From Anaerolineales bacterium (lineage in GTDB: Bacteria > Chloroflexota > Anaerolineae > Anaerolineales > UBA4823): a stretch of 64,000 nt of DNA. Positions 1 to 8,030 of the stretch are shown piece after piece. The DNA is taken from the NCBI GenBank assembly GCA_016935755.1, contig JAFGQI010000153.1:1-64000 (forward strand). Reading direction: 5' to 3'. The notes under the pieces are model-generated. The model was not told the DNA's origin. It was given only the letters and a program-made list of their open reading frames with translations, and ran no database searches. Both the position numbers and the translations under genes were made by a program. How positions within the stretch are numbered: position 1 is the stretch's first letter; each line of letters starts with the position of its first letter.

Positions 1-2
1 AG

Positions 3-80
3 CAAATTGCTGCTGTCTTGAGAGCCGCCTTGGATACCTTCCTGGCTTTGGTTCAGCCTCGTGTCCGAACTTTTGTCTGA
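3..80 (+). CDS. C-terminal end of an unknown protein (partial, cut by window start)
   Basis: An open frame enters from the left edge and ends at a TGA at 78-80. The last 25 residues read as one hydrophobic-amphipathic helix ending in Val-Arg-Thr-Phe-Val. The gene points the same way as the next one, with a 56-base gap. Too little is visible to name a family. That it is real coding sequence is inferred from orientation and absence of stops only. Confidence 0.35.
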   Translation, partial: QIAAVLRAALDTFLALVQPRVRTFV

Positions 81-136
81 ACTTCAGCTGTGAGTGTTGA
101 CCCGAGCGCTGCTCCATGTTAAACTAAACAGTTGTC

Positions 137-799
137 ATGCAGCGATTATTCCTGGTTTCTACAGCGTTCTTTCTCCTATGGATAGCGATCTGGGAAGGTT
201 GTTTTCAACCAGCCCCTTCCACGCCATCTGCCAGCGCAGCAATTACATCCCCTGTTGGGGGCCAGGCGCTGCAGGGGGTCGTATCCATCCAGGGCAATAC
301 CGCTGTGGATGGCTTTCTGGCGGCTGAAATCACTTTCTCTTACTTCAACAATCCCGCCCAGACCTGGTTCATTATTCAGCAGAGTGATACTCCGGTGATG
401 AACGGCCCCCTGGCGCAGTGGGATACCACTACGATCAGCGATGGTATCTACACCTTGCGCCTGGTTGTCCTGCACACAGATGGCAGTCAGGAGACCGTCA
501 ATATTAGCGGGGTTCGGGTACGCAATTACACCGCCATTGAGACCGACACCCCCACCCCACCGCCGCCCACCGCCACACCCGCCGCTCAGGCTACAGCAGA
601 GCCAGCCTCCTCCCCAACTGCCACTGGCGCACAGGTTCCCACAGAGGCCCTCGCCCCTACACCACTGCCGCCAAACCCGCTGCAGGTATCCCGGCTGGAT
701 GTAGCCGCCAGCGTTGGTCTGGGCGCCCTGGCAGGGCTAGGAATCCTTGTTTTGCTGGGACTATACCAGGCGCTTCGCCTGCTGTTCAGGCACAGGTGA
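137..799 (+). CDS. Membrane-anchored Ig-like surface protein
   Basis: This 220-residue protein was not assigned to a named family. It starts with a hydrophobic segment (about residues 4-20) that can act as a signal peptide, with a Cys at 22 that could be lipid-modified. Residues about 36-130 have the pattern of a bacterial Ig-like beta-sandwich (SPVGGQ at the start, a central W, then DGIYTLRLVV). A Thr/Pro/Ala-rich linker follows (about 135-185), then one membrane helix (about 193-213) and a short basic tail. The layout suggests an exported domain held at the outer face of the membrane, with the helix as anchor. Its stop overlaps the pth start (GTGA), so the two genes are probably co-translated, though a functional link is not evident. 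Confidence 0.75.
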   Translation: MQRLFLVSTAFFLLWIAIWEGCFQPAPSTPSASAAITSPVGGQALQGVVSIQGNTAVDGFLAAEITFSYFNNPAQTWFIIQQSDTPVMNGPLAQWDTTTISDGIYTLRLVVLHTDGSQETVNISGVRVRNYTAIETDTPTPPPPTATPAAQATAEPASSPTATGAQVPTEALAPTPLPPNPLQVSRLDVAASVGLGALAGLGILVLLGLYQALRLLFRHR

Positions 800-1407
800 C
801 GATAAACACGATGTCAGAAGCAGATGAACGTTTTGTGATCGTAGGCCTGGGCAACCCAGGACGAGATTATCGGGCCAACCGGCATAATGTTGGCTTTATG
901 GCGATTGACCGCCTGGCTGAACACCTGGGGGTGAAATTCACCCGGATGGAGTTCAGAGCAATCGTCACCAAGGCTAATTATCAGGAAAGACAGCTGGTGC
1001 TCGCAAAACCCCAGACCTTCATGAACCTCTCCGGACAGGCGGCTGGCGCGCTGGTGCGCTACTACAAAGTGCCACTGACCAACTTGCTGGTGGCATATGA
1101 TGATGTTGACCTGCCCCTGGGCACGCTGCGTCTGCGCCCTGGGGGGGGGTCTGCCGGCCAAAAAGGGATGGCATCGATCATTGAACGGCTGGGCAGCCAG
1201 GATTTTCCCCGTTTGCGCCTGGGCATTGGGCGCCCATCTGGACGGATGGATGCCGCGGCGTACGTATTACAAGACTTTTCTGCTGCGGAAATTGAAATAT
1301 TAAAGCCCACCCTTCAGCGCGCCAGCGAAGCGATACTGACGTATGTCACCCGAGGGCTGGATGCTGCCATGAATGAATACAATGGAAACGGTCAAGACCT
1401 CCCTTAA
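796..1407 (+). CDS. pth: Peptidyl-tRNA hydrolase
   Basis: Pth releases tRNA from peptidyl-tRNAs that drop off the ribosome. The 203-residue protein carries the family N-terminus VGLGNPG, the RHNVGF segment holding the catalytic His (about residue 30), the MNLSGQA segment, and YDDVDLPLG with the conserved Asp. The length is usual for bacterial Pth. The longest frame starts at a GTG overlapping the upstream stop; an in-frame ATG at 811 is an equally good start and would remove five residues. The 3' end overlaps mfd by 35 bases, and a pth-mfd pair is a common bacterial arrangement. The family call is secure. Confidence 0.97.
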   Translation: MTINTMSEADERFVIVGLGNPGRDYRANRHNVGFMAIDRLAEHLGVKFTRMEFRAIVTKANYQERQLVLAKPQTFMNLSGQAAGALVRYYKVPLTNLLVAYDDVDLPLGTLRLRPGGGSAGQKGMASIIERLGSQDFPRLRLGIGRPSGRMDAAAYVLQDFSAAEIEILKPTLQRASEAILTYVTRGLDAAMNEYNGNGQDLP

Positions 1408-4400
1408 CCCACTCCTACAGGTTCTGGATAAGGCCTGCCAGCCGCTGATTGAAGCCTTGAAAACCAACCGCGGCGTTCAGCCATCCCTGGGGCTGCGCAG
1501 GTCTGCCCGGCTGCCCATCCTGGCTGCATTGTACCGCCAGCTAAGTTGGCCTCTCGTGCTGCTCACCGACCGGGCAGATCATGCTCTGACGGTACTGGAT
1601 GAACTGGCCCTCTGGCTTCCGGATGCACTGCGGCTGTATTTTCCTGAACCCACTCCTCTCTTTTATGAGAATGCCGCCTGGGGCGAAAGCACCCGGCGCG
1701 ACCGGCTGATGGCATTAACCACCCTGGCAACCTATCACATCCCTGGAGCGCCAGCGCCCCAAGTGCCGCCTATCCTGGTTGCCCCGGCGCGCGCCCTGAT
1801 GACCCGCACCCTGCCCCGGCGTGAATTCCTCAAAGCCTCCCGCATCTTGCGCCTCGGGCAGACCATCCAGCCGGACGAGCTCATCCGTTTATGTCTGTCT
1901 TTAGGCTATGAATCGGTCAATACCGTCATTGCCTTCGGTCAGTACGCCCGCCGGGGGGGCATCCTGGATCTGTGGCCTCCTGCCGAACCGCAGCCAGTGC
2001 GGCTGGACTTTTTCGGCGATGAGATAGATACCCTGCGCCGTTTTGATCCTGCCACCCAGCGCACGCTAAAGAAAACGGACGATGACCAGACAGGCCGCGT
2101 CTTGATCACCCCGGCCAGAGAATTTTTAATCGGCCCTGACACGCCTGCATTGAATGAGAGTGAAGCTTATTCCGAATTCATGCTGCCTCGGCTGCATCCT
2201 GCACCAGCCAGCCTGCTGGACTACCTGCCGCGCCAGGCATTGGTGCTGATCGAAGACCAGCAGATGTTGGAAGAGACTATCAACGAAGTTGAGGAGCAAG
2301 CCCTGGCAATGCGCCAGGATTTCATCCAGGAAGGCACCCTCGAAGCAGATTTCCCTATCCCCTACCTGACCTGGTCGGAAATTCTGGATAGCCTGGGCGG
2401 GCACCTATCCATGGAACTGGGTTCCTTATCCAACCAGCCTGCCTCAGAGCCTCTCTCTCCACCCGGTCCTGATCAGGGTCACCTGTCGTTAGCGGACCGT
2501 TTCACCCCGGGGACGCGCTTTGGTGGGCGCTTGAAACCCGTACTCGAACACATGACCGAACATCATCAGGCAGGCGAGCAGATCGTCATCGTTTCGCGCC
2601 AATGCGGCCGTTTACGGGAATTTTGGACAGAGCAGAGCCCGGCAAATGATGGCTTGAAACCACCTCTTTTCATCGATGGCAGCCTGTCTGAAGGCTGGAG
2701 CTTCCTCGCCAGCGATGATCAGCTGCTCCACCTGCTCACCGATGGTGAGATTTTCGGGTGGAGAAGGCCAGAACCGCGCCGGCGAGCGCAGCGCGCCGCA
2801 GAAGCCCCCGAAGCAGGCTATGTCGATCTGCAGATTGATGACTGGGTGGTGCACGTCGATCACGGCATTGGCCGCTACAAAGGCCTGGTGCGGCGTACTG
2901 TGGATGGCATCGAGCATGAATACCTGTGCATCGAATATGCCGATGAAGCCCAATTATTTGTACCGGTGCACCAGGCCGATCGTCTGACCCGCTATGTGGG
3001 CGCCGACAATCGTCCCCCCACGCCCAGCCGCCTGGGAAGCAGCGAATGGCGCAGCGTCAAGAGTCACGTCAAAGAGGCCGTGCGTGAAGTTGCCGAGGAT
3101 CTGTTGGAACTATACGCCAGGCGCAGTGTGGTGGAGGGCTATTCCTTCCAGGATGATACTCCCTGGCAGCAGGAGCTGGAGGCCAGCTTCCCTTATATCG
3201 AAACCGACGATCAGATGCGAGTGCTGGCTGAAGTAAAGCGCGACATGCAGAGCTGGCGACCAATGGATCGCCTGATCTGCGGCGATGTTGGCTATGGAAA
3301 AACCGAAGTCGCTTTGCGGGCTGCCTTCAAGGCCGTGATGGATGGCAAGCAGGTTGCCATTCTAGTACCTACCACCGTACTGGCGCAGCAGCATTACCAT
3401 ACCTTCGGTCAGCGGCTGGCAGCCTTTCCGATGGTCGTCGAGATGCTTTCGCGCTTCCGCACACCACACCAGCAGCGCGATATTATTGAACGGCTGGCGC
3501 AAGGACAGGTGGATATCGTCATCGGCACCCATCGCTTGCTGTCTGGAGATGTCTCCTTCAAGGATCTGGGGTTATTGATTATCGACGAGGAACAACGCTT
3601 CGGCGTCACGCACAAAGAGACCTTGAAAAAGATGCGCACAGAAGTGGATGTACTCACCCTGACAGCTACCCCCATCCCGCGTACACTCTATATGGCGCTG
3701 AGCGGCGTGCGCGATATTTCTACCATTAACACCCCGCCTGAAGAACGTCTGCCCATCGTTACCCATGTCGGCCCCTATTCGCCTCGCCTGGTGCGGCAGG
3801 CAATCCTGCGCGAATTGGAGCGCGGCGGACAGGTTTTCTTCGTTCACAACCGGGTGCAAACCATCGGCGCCATCCATCTGCACCTCAAACAGCTTCTTCC
3901 CGAGGCGCGCATCACCGTGGCGCACGGTCAGATGGCTGAAACCGAGCTGGCTCAACGCATGGATCAGTTCAGCAATGGCGAGGTGGATATCCTTCTCAGC
4001 ACATCCATCATTGAATCTGGCCTGGATATCCCCAACGCGAACACCCTGATCGTTGATCGGGCGGACACCTTCGGCCTGGCGCAGCTTTACCAGCTGCGCG
4101 GGCGTGTTGGACGCGGCGCGCAGCGCGCCTATGCTTATTTCTTTCGCCATAACCGCAAGCTGCCCTCATTGGAAGGCCGGCAAAGGCTTGAAACGATCGC
4201 GGAGAATACACAGCTCGGAGCGGGTTTCTCTATCGCCATGCGTGACCTGGAGATTCGCGGCACGGGCGACATCCTGGGCACCCGCCAGCACGGCTATATC
4301 GCCACGGTCGGCTTCCACCTCTATACCAGCCTGCTGGCAGAAGCAGTGAAAAATCTGCGCAGTGAACAGGGACTGCCGGCGACAGCCCTCAGACCGCTCC

Positions 4401-4843
4401 CTGGCGCTCAGTTCATGAATACCAACGTTGAACTGCCTATTCCGGTCAGCATTCCTGCCGATTATGTGCCTGATAAAACTGTCCGTCTCGGCCTGTATCG
4501 CCGCCTGGCAGATACCCGCTCGCTGGCGGAACTGGATGCGCTGCACGAAGAATTTCAGGACCGCTTCGGCCTTCCACCTGAACCTGTGCTGAACCTTTTT
4601 TACCAGTTAAGAGTGCGTATGCTGGCTGACCGGGCAGGCCTGGCATCGATCACAGTGGAAAGCGGACAGTTTGTGATGCGCTTTCCAGAAGGGAATCTGC
4701 CAGATGATCTCCCGGACCTTGGCCCGCAGGTGCGCGTCGGGAAAGTCACCTTATGGATGCCCCACACTGCCTTAATTGAGTGGAAAGAGCGGCTGGTTGA
4801 AGTTCTGGAAAAGCTGCTGGAAAGCCGCACCAAGAGCGAATGA
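1373..4843 (+). CDS. mfd: Transcription-repair coupling factor Mfd
   Basis: Mfd pushes stalled RNA polymerase off damaged DNA and recruits the UvrA repair machinery. At 1156 residues it has the normal full length. In order: a UvrB-like N-terminal module (to about 330, with GGILDLWPP near 195), the CarD-like RNA polymerase interaction domain (about 480-545, DWVVHVDHGIGRY), a helicase core with Walker A GYGKT (Lys643) and DEEQ (738-741), SAT-type LTATPIPRTL, the relay region with QLRGRVGR, and the C-terminal autoinhibitory domain that binds UvrA. The start lies inside the pth frame; a second ATG at 1382 is possible. Its stop overlaps the next start (ATGA). Confidence 0.98.
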   Translation: MNTMETVKTSLNPLLQVLDKACQPLIEALKTNRGVQPSLGLRRSARLPILAALYRQLSWPLVLLTDRADHALTVLDELALWLPDALRLYFPEPTPLFYENAAWGESTRRDRLMALTTLATYHIPGAPAPQVPPILVAPARALMTRTLPRREFLKASRILRLGQTIQPDELIRLCLSLGYESVNTVIAFGQYARRGGILDLWPPAEPQPVRLDFFGDEIDTLRRFDPATQRTLKKTDDDQTGRVLITPAREFLIGPDTPALNESEAYSEFMLPRLHPAPASLLDYLPRQALVLIEDQQMLEETINEVEEQALAMRQDFIQEGTLEADFPIPYLTWSEILDSLGGHLSMELGSLSNQPASEPLSPPGPDQGHLSLADRFTPGTRFGGRLKPVLEHMTEHHQAGEQIVIVSRQCGRLREFWTEQSPANDGLKPPLFIDGSLSEGWSFLASDDQLLHLLTDGEIFGWRRPEPRRRAQRAAEAPEAGYVDLQIDDWVVHVDHGIGRYKGLVRRTVDGIEHEYLCIEYADEAQLFVPVHQADRLTRYVGADNRPPTPSRLGSSEWRSVKSHVKEAVREVAEDLLELYARRSVVEGYSFQDDTPWQQELEASFPYIETDDQMRVLAEVKRDMQSWRPMDRLICGDVGYGKTEVALRAAFKAVMDGKQVAILVPTTVLAQQHYHTFGQRLAAFPMVVEMLSRFRTPHQQRDIIERLAQGQVDIVIGTHRLLSGDVSFKDLGLLIIDEEQRFGVTHKETLKKMRTEVDVLTLTATPIPRTLYMALSGVRDISTINTPPEERLPIVTHVGPYSPRLVRQAILRELERGGQVFFVHNRVQTIGAIHLHLKQLLPEARITVAHGQMAETELAQRMDQFSNGEVDILLSTSIIESGLDIPNANTLIVDRADTFGLAQLYQLRGRVGRGAQRAYAYFFRHNRKLPSLEGRQRLETIAENTQLGAGFSIAMRDLEIRGTGDILGTRQHGYIATVGFHLYTSLLAEAVKNLRSEQGLPATALRPLPGAQFMNTNVELPIPVSIPADYVPDKTVRLGLYRRLADTRSLAELDALHEEFQDRFGLPPEPVLNLFYQLRVRMLADRAGLASITVESGQFVMRFPEGNLPDDLPDLGPQVRVGKVTLWMPHTALIEWKERLVEVLEKLLESRTKSE

Positions 4844-5988
4844 CCATCCATCCACAGCCGACTTCAAATGAAAAACTCAGCGGCAGGCCTGTCGTCAGAC
4901 CGCCCATTTCAAAGCGGCTTTTCGATCTGCTGCTGACCAGCCTAATGCTTGTCTTGATTTCTCCACTGCTGGCTGCCCTGGCTTTGCTGATGCTGATTTA
5001 TCATGGGACTCCAATCCTCTTCCGCCAGCAACGACCTGGCTACCACGGCAAGCCTTTCTCAATCTTCAAATTTCGTACGATGACAAACGACCGTGATCAG
5101 CAGGGAAATCTGCTCCCAGACGAGCAGCGCCTCACCCGGTTGGGCAAATTTCTGCGCCAGACCAGCCTGGACGAGCTTCCGGAGCTTTTCAATGTGCTGC
5201 GAGGCGAGATGAGCTGGGTTGGGCCGCGCCCGCTGCTCATGCAGTATCTGCCGCGCTACTCCCCAGAACAGGCTCGCCGGCATGATGTCTTGCCAGGAAT
5301 AACGGGCTGGGCGCAGATCAATGGGCGCAATACGCTGAATTGGGAGGATCGCTTCCGGTATGATGTCTGGTACGTGGATCACTGGTCTTTTTGGCTGGAT
5401 ATAAAAATTCTGGCTCTCACCTTCTGGAAAGTGCTCCGGCGTGAAGGGATCAACCCAATCGGAAAGGCAACGATGGAGGAGTTCATGGGCAGCCAGGGGC
5501 AAACCGCGGCGCAATTCTGGCAGGCCTTCTGCCAGCAGAACCCGCCCATCTCTCCAGAGACACCCTACCAGACCTGGTACTTCGGCGACAGCCGCGAACT
5601 GGCAGATGAACTGGGTGCGTTGGTGCTGGCTGGCAAAAAAACTGCCACCGCCACTCTGGCCTGGTCGATCGAGGCTGATCCCGCTGATGCGCCAATTCTG
5701 GGCGGTTACAGTGTCATCACCGATTTCGATGGCAATCCGCAGTGCATCATCCAGACCAGTGAAGTCCGCACCTTACCCTTTGATGAGGTGGATGCCCAGT
5801 TCGCGGCCGAAGAAGGCGAGGGCGATCTCAGCCTGGAATACTGGAGACAGGCTCACTGGCGCTTCTTCAGCCGCTGCTGTGAAAAATTGGGATGCCAGCC
5901 TGACCCCAAAATGCCGGTCGTGTGCGAGCGGTTCCGCCTGGTATACTCACCCCGCGAAAACAATTGGCGCGATTTCACTACACAATGA
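4840..5988 (+). CDS. PglC-like phosphoglycosyl transferase fused to an ASCH domain
   Basis: Residues 1-218 form a complete monotopic phosphoglycosyl transferase (bacterial sugar transferase family): KRLFDLLLTS, a re-entrant hydrophobic helix, FRQQRPGYHG, KFRTM, the SLDELPELFNV segment with the catalytic Asp-Glu dyad, GPRPL and the usual end ATMEEF. Such enzymes move a sugar-1-phosphate from a UDP-sugar to polyprenyl phosphate at the inner membrane face. Residues about 235-372 are an ASCH domain of the long type (AGKKTATATLAW, GEGDLSLEYWRQAHW), a PUA-like fold linked to RNA. There is no stop or frame change between them. The fusion is unusual; an internal ribosome site (see 5475-5487) could also release the ASCH part. 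The gene heads the operon with E1, acyltransferase and aminotransferase genes. Confidence 0.9.
   Translation: MTIHPQPTSNEKLSGRPVVRPPISKRLFDLLLTSLMLVLISPLLAALALLMLIYHGTPILFRQQRPGYHGKPFSIFKFRTMTNDRDQQGNLLPDEQRLTRLGKFLRQTSLDELPELFNVLRGEMSWVGPRPLLMQYLPRYSPEQARRHDVLPGITGWAQINGRNTLNWEDRFRYDVWYVDHWSFWLDIKILALTFWKVLRREGINPIGKATMEEFMGSQGQTAAQFWQAFCQQNPPISPETPYQTWYFGDSRELADELGALVLAGKKTATATLAWSIEADPADAPILGGYSVITDFDGNPQCIIQTSEVRTLPFDEVDAQFAAEEGEGDLSLEYWRQAHWRFFSRCCEKLGCQPDPKMPVVCERFRLVYSPRENNWRDFTTQ
5475..5487 (+). promoter_or_regulatory. Internal ribosome-binding site and ATG for the ASCH part
   Basis: GGAGGAG at 5475-5481 is followed by TTC and an in-frame ATG at 5485-5487, an ideal spacing of five bases from GGAGG. 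Starting here would give a free 167-residue ASCH protein besides the fusion. The same bases encode the normal Glu-Glu-Phe end of the sugar transferase, so the match may be a by-product of coding. Seen directly; use in the cell is inference. Confidence 0.4.
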
Positions 5989-6908
5989 TGGACGTATCAA
6001 CCAACCCGCCCAAACTGCTAGATTTATACCGGTGCATGTACCGCATCCGCCGTTTTGAGCAAACGGTGCTGGATAATTTCCCCAAGGGGGTATTCTATGG
6101 CACCACACATACCTACCTGGGCCAGGAAGCCAATGCGGCGGGCGTGCTGCATCATCTGCAGCCACAGGATATCGTCTTCAGCAACCATCGCTGTCACGGG
6201 CACTTCCTGGCTTATGGCGGGGATATGCGCGCGCTGTTTGCAGAGCTGATGGGTAAAGCCAGCGGGGTTTGCGGTGGGCGGGGCGGCTCGCAGCATCTGC
6301 AGTGGAGAAATTTCTACTCCAACGGCGTCCAGGGTGGGATTGTGCCGGTCGCCACCGGCATGGCCCTGGCTGAGAAGCGCAAGGGCAGTGGGGCAGTCAC
6401 AATAAACTTCCTGGGAGACGGCACCCTGGGCGAGGGAGTGATCTACGAGGCTTTCAACATGGCCTCGCTCTGGCAGTTGCCAATTCTCTATGTGGTGGAA
6501 AACAACCGCATCGCCCAAACCACGCCGGTCGAATTAGCGCTTGCCGGCAAGATAGCGGCGCGCTTCACTGCCTTTGGCATCCCGGTCGCTGAATTAGACT
6601 CCAGCGATGTGCAGGAAATTCAAGCGGTCGCCCAAAAATTACTGCGGCAAGTGCGTCAGCAGTGCGAGCCCCAGACGCTGATTATCCATACCTGCCGTTT
6701 CGGCCCGCATTCTAAGAGCGATGATACCCGCCCGTCCACCTATGTTGAGCGCCTGCGCCAGGAGCGCGATCCGCTGACCATTTTGGCCGCGCATATAGAA
6801 CCTGCTTCGCGCCAAAGCATCGAGGCTGAAGTTGACCGGCAGGTCGAACAAGCCTACCAGCAGGCGCAAGCAGACCCGCTGCCCGATCTTGCCGAGCTGT
6901 ATCCATGA
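5985..6908 (+). CDS. 2-oxoacid dehydrogenase E1 component, alpha subunit
   Basis: This is the thiamine-diphosphate subunit of a pyruvate/acetoin/branched-chain type dehydrogenase; with E1-beta it decarboxylates a 2-oxo acid and loads the acyl group on a lipoyl domain. Visible are GQEA, the NHRCHGH segment, GGSQH, the ThDP motif opening GDGTLGEG and closing in VENN, and the phosphorylation-loop region with RFGPHSKSDDTR. The length of 307 residues is on the short side for E1-alpha. The ATG at 5985 was chosen because it overlaps the upstream stop (ATGATG) and a longer frame from 5922 has no family resemblance before it. The 2-oxo acid used cannot be told from sequence. It is closest in style to acetoin dehydrogenase E1. 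Confidence 0.93.
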   Translation: MMDVSTNPPKLLDLYRCMYRIRRFEQTVLDNFPKGVFYGTTHTYLGQEANAAGVLHHLQPQDIVFSNHRCHGHFLAYGGDMRALFAELMGKASGVCGGRGGSQHLQWRNFYSNGVQGGIVPVATGMALAEKRKGSGAVTINFLGDGTLGEGVIYEAFNMASLWQLPILYVVENNRIAQTTPVELALAGKIAARFTAFGIPVAELDSSDVQEIQAVAQKLLRQVRQQCEPQTLIIHTCRFGPHSKSDDTRPSTYVERLRQERDPLTILAAHIEPASRQSIEAEVDRQVEQAYQQAQADPLPDLAELYP

Positions 6909-7963
6909 TGACTACTGTGCTGGAATCTCTCAATGCTGCCCTACGACGGGCTTTATCAGAAGACCCGAGTGTGCTTCTGCTTGGCGAAGATCTGCTCGAT
7001 CCTTACGGTGGAGCTTTCAAAGTCACGCGCGGTTTATCGCAGGCTTTCCCAGCGCGGGTGCTGACCACACCCATCTCGGAGGCGGGTTTTGTCGGGCTGG
7101 CGACCGGTATGGCGCTGCGCGGCCTGCGCCCGGTGGTCGAAATCATGTTCGGCGATTTCGTCACCCTGGCTGCCGACCAGATCATCAATCACGCCGCCAA
7201 GTTCCGCTGGATGTACTCCGGCGGGAAGCCGCCCAATGAACGGGTGAGTGTCCCGCTGGTCATACGCACCCCGATGGGTGGGCGGCGCGGCTATGGCCCC
7301 ACCCACAGTCAAACACTGGAGAAGCACTTCCTGGGGGCGCCTGGGCTGCGCGTGCTGGCTCCATCGGCCTTTGGCAGCCCCGGCGATCTGCTCTACGATG
7401 CCATCCTGCACAGCCAGGATCCAGTCCTTTTCGTCGAGAATAAGCTGCTCTACCTGCTGCCCCTGGTGGCTCTCGACATGCCAGGCGAGTTTGAAATCCG
7501 GGCGGTTCCACCGGTCAGCGGGGGAGAAGCGCGCCTGGATGTTCCCCCCCTCGCCTACCAGATCAACCTGCGCGGCGCTCCACCGCCATCTCTCACCCTG
7601 GCGACTTACGGTTATATGGCAGAACTGGCCCGTCAGGCAGCCCTCAAGCTGGCTTATGAGCACGAGGTTTTTGCCGAAATCATCGTTCTACAGCAGCTGG
7701 CGCCCTTTGACCTGGCTCCTGTCCTGGCATCTGCGGGCCGCACCCGGCGGCTGGTAGCCCTTGAGGAAGGGACCCTGAGCCTGGGATGGGGAGCCGAAGT
7801 CATCGCTCAGGCTGCCCAAAAATTAGGCTCTCAACTGCAGAGTGTCCAGCGCCTTGGAGCGCTTGACCTGCCTGTTCCATCCTCAGGTATCTTGGAAGCT
7901 GCTGCGCTGCCCAACATTAAGAATATTATAGAAACTTGCCATAATACCATACAAAAAAGGTAA
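6905..7963 (+). CDS. 2-oxoacid dehydrogenase E1 component, beta subunit
   Basis: This is the partner of the preceding subunit; E1 works as an alpha2-beta2 tetramer. The 352-residue protein shows LLGEDLLDPYGG near the N-terminus, TTPISEAGFVGLATGMAL, the VVEIMFGDF segment, RRGYGPTHSQ, and the C-terminal transketolase-like half (LVALEEGTLSLGWGAEV). Alpha stop and beta start overlap (ATGATG), which fits equal production of the two subunits. No E2 with a normal CoA-acyltransferase domain and no E3 (lipoamide dehydrogenase) follows. The only lipoyl domain nearby is on the acyltransferase fusion at 9299-10414. Confidence 0.94.
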   Translation: MMTTVLESLNAALRRALSEDPSVLLLGEDLLDPYGGAFKVTRGLSQAFPARVLTTPISEAGFVGLATGMALRGLRPVVEIMFGDFVTLAADQIINHAAKFRWMYSGGKPPNERVSVPLVIRTPMGGRRGYGPTHSQTLEKHFLGAPGLRVLAPSAFGSPGDLLYDAILHSQDPVLFVENKLLYLLPLVALDMPGEFEIRAVPPVSGGEARLDVPPLAYQINLRGAPPPSLTLATYGYMAELARQAALKLAYEHEVFAEIIVLQQLAPFDLAPVLASAGRTRRLVALEEGTLSLGWGAEVIAQAAQKLGSQLQSVQRLGALDLPVPSSGILEAAALPNIKNIIETCHNTIQKR

Positions 7964-7966
7964 AAT
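7936..7966 (+). promoter_or_regulatory. Weak promoter candidate before the NHL gene
   Basis: TTGCCA (7936-7941) and TAAAAT (7961-7966) are 19 bases apart, two more than ideal, in a clearly AT-rich stretch at the end of the E1-beta gene. The 67-base gap after E1-beta is the largest inside this operon, so an extra promoter here is plausible. The evidence is weak. Confidence 0.2.
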
Positions 7967-8030
7967 ATATTATATTGCGCCTATTGAACGGCGCAAACTA
8001 TGATTACAGGTTACCTAAGGATGGTGTCAC

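Noticed and set aside
94-327. Open frame overlapping the Ig-like surface protein
   Set aside because: It is a shifted-frame shadow with no ribosome site, and the 137-799 frame has a signal peptide, linker and membrane helix.
3572-4150. 192-residue minus-strand frame inside mfd
   Set aside because: It is antisense to conserved helicase motifs and has no family features.
5922-5984. Longer N-terminus for E1-alpha
   Set aside because: It lies inside the ASCH coding region; the overlapping ATG at 5985 fits the family and the tight operon spacing.
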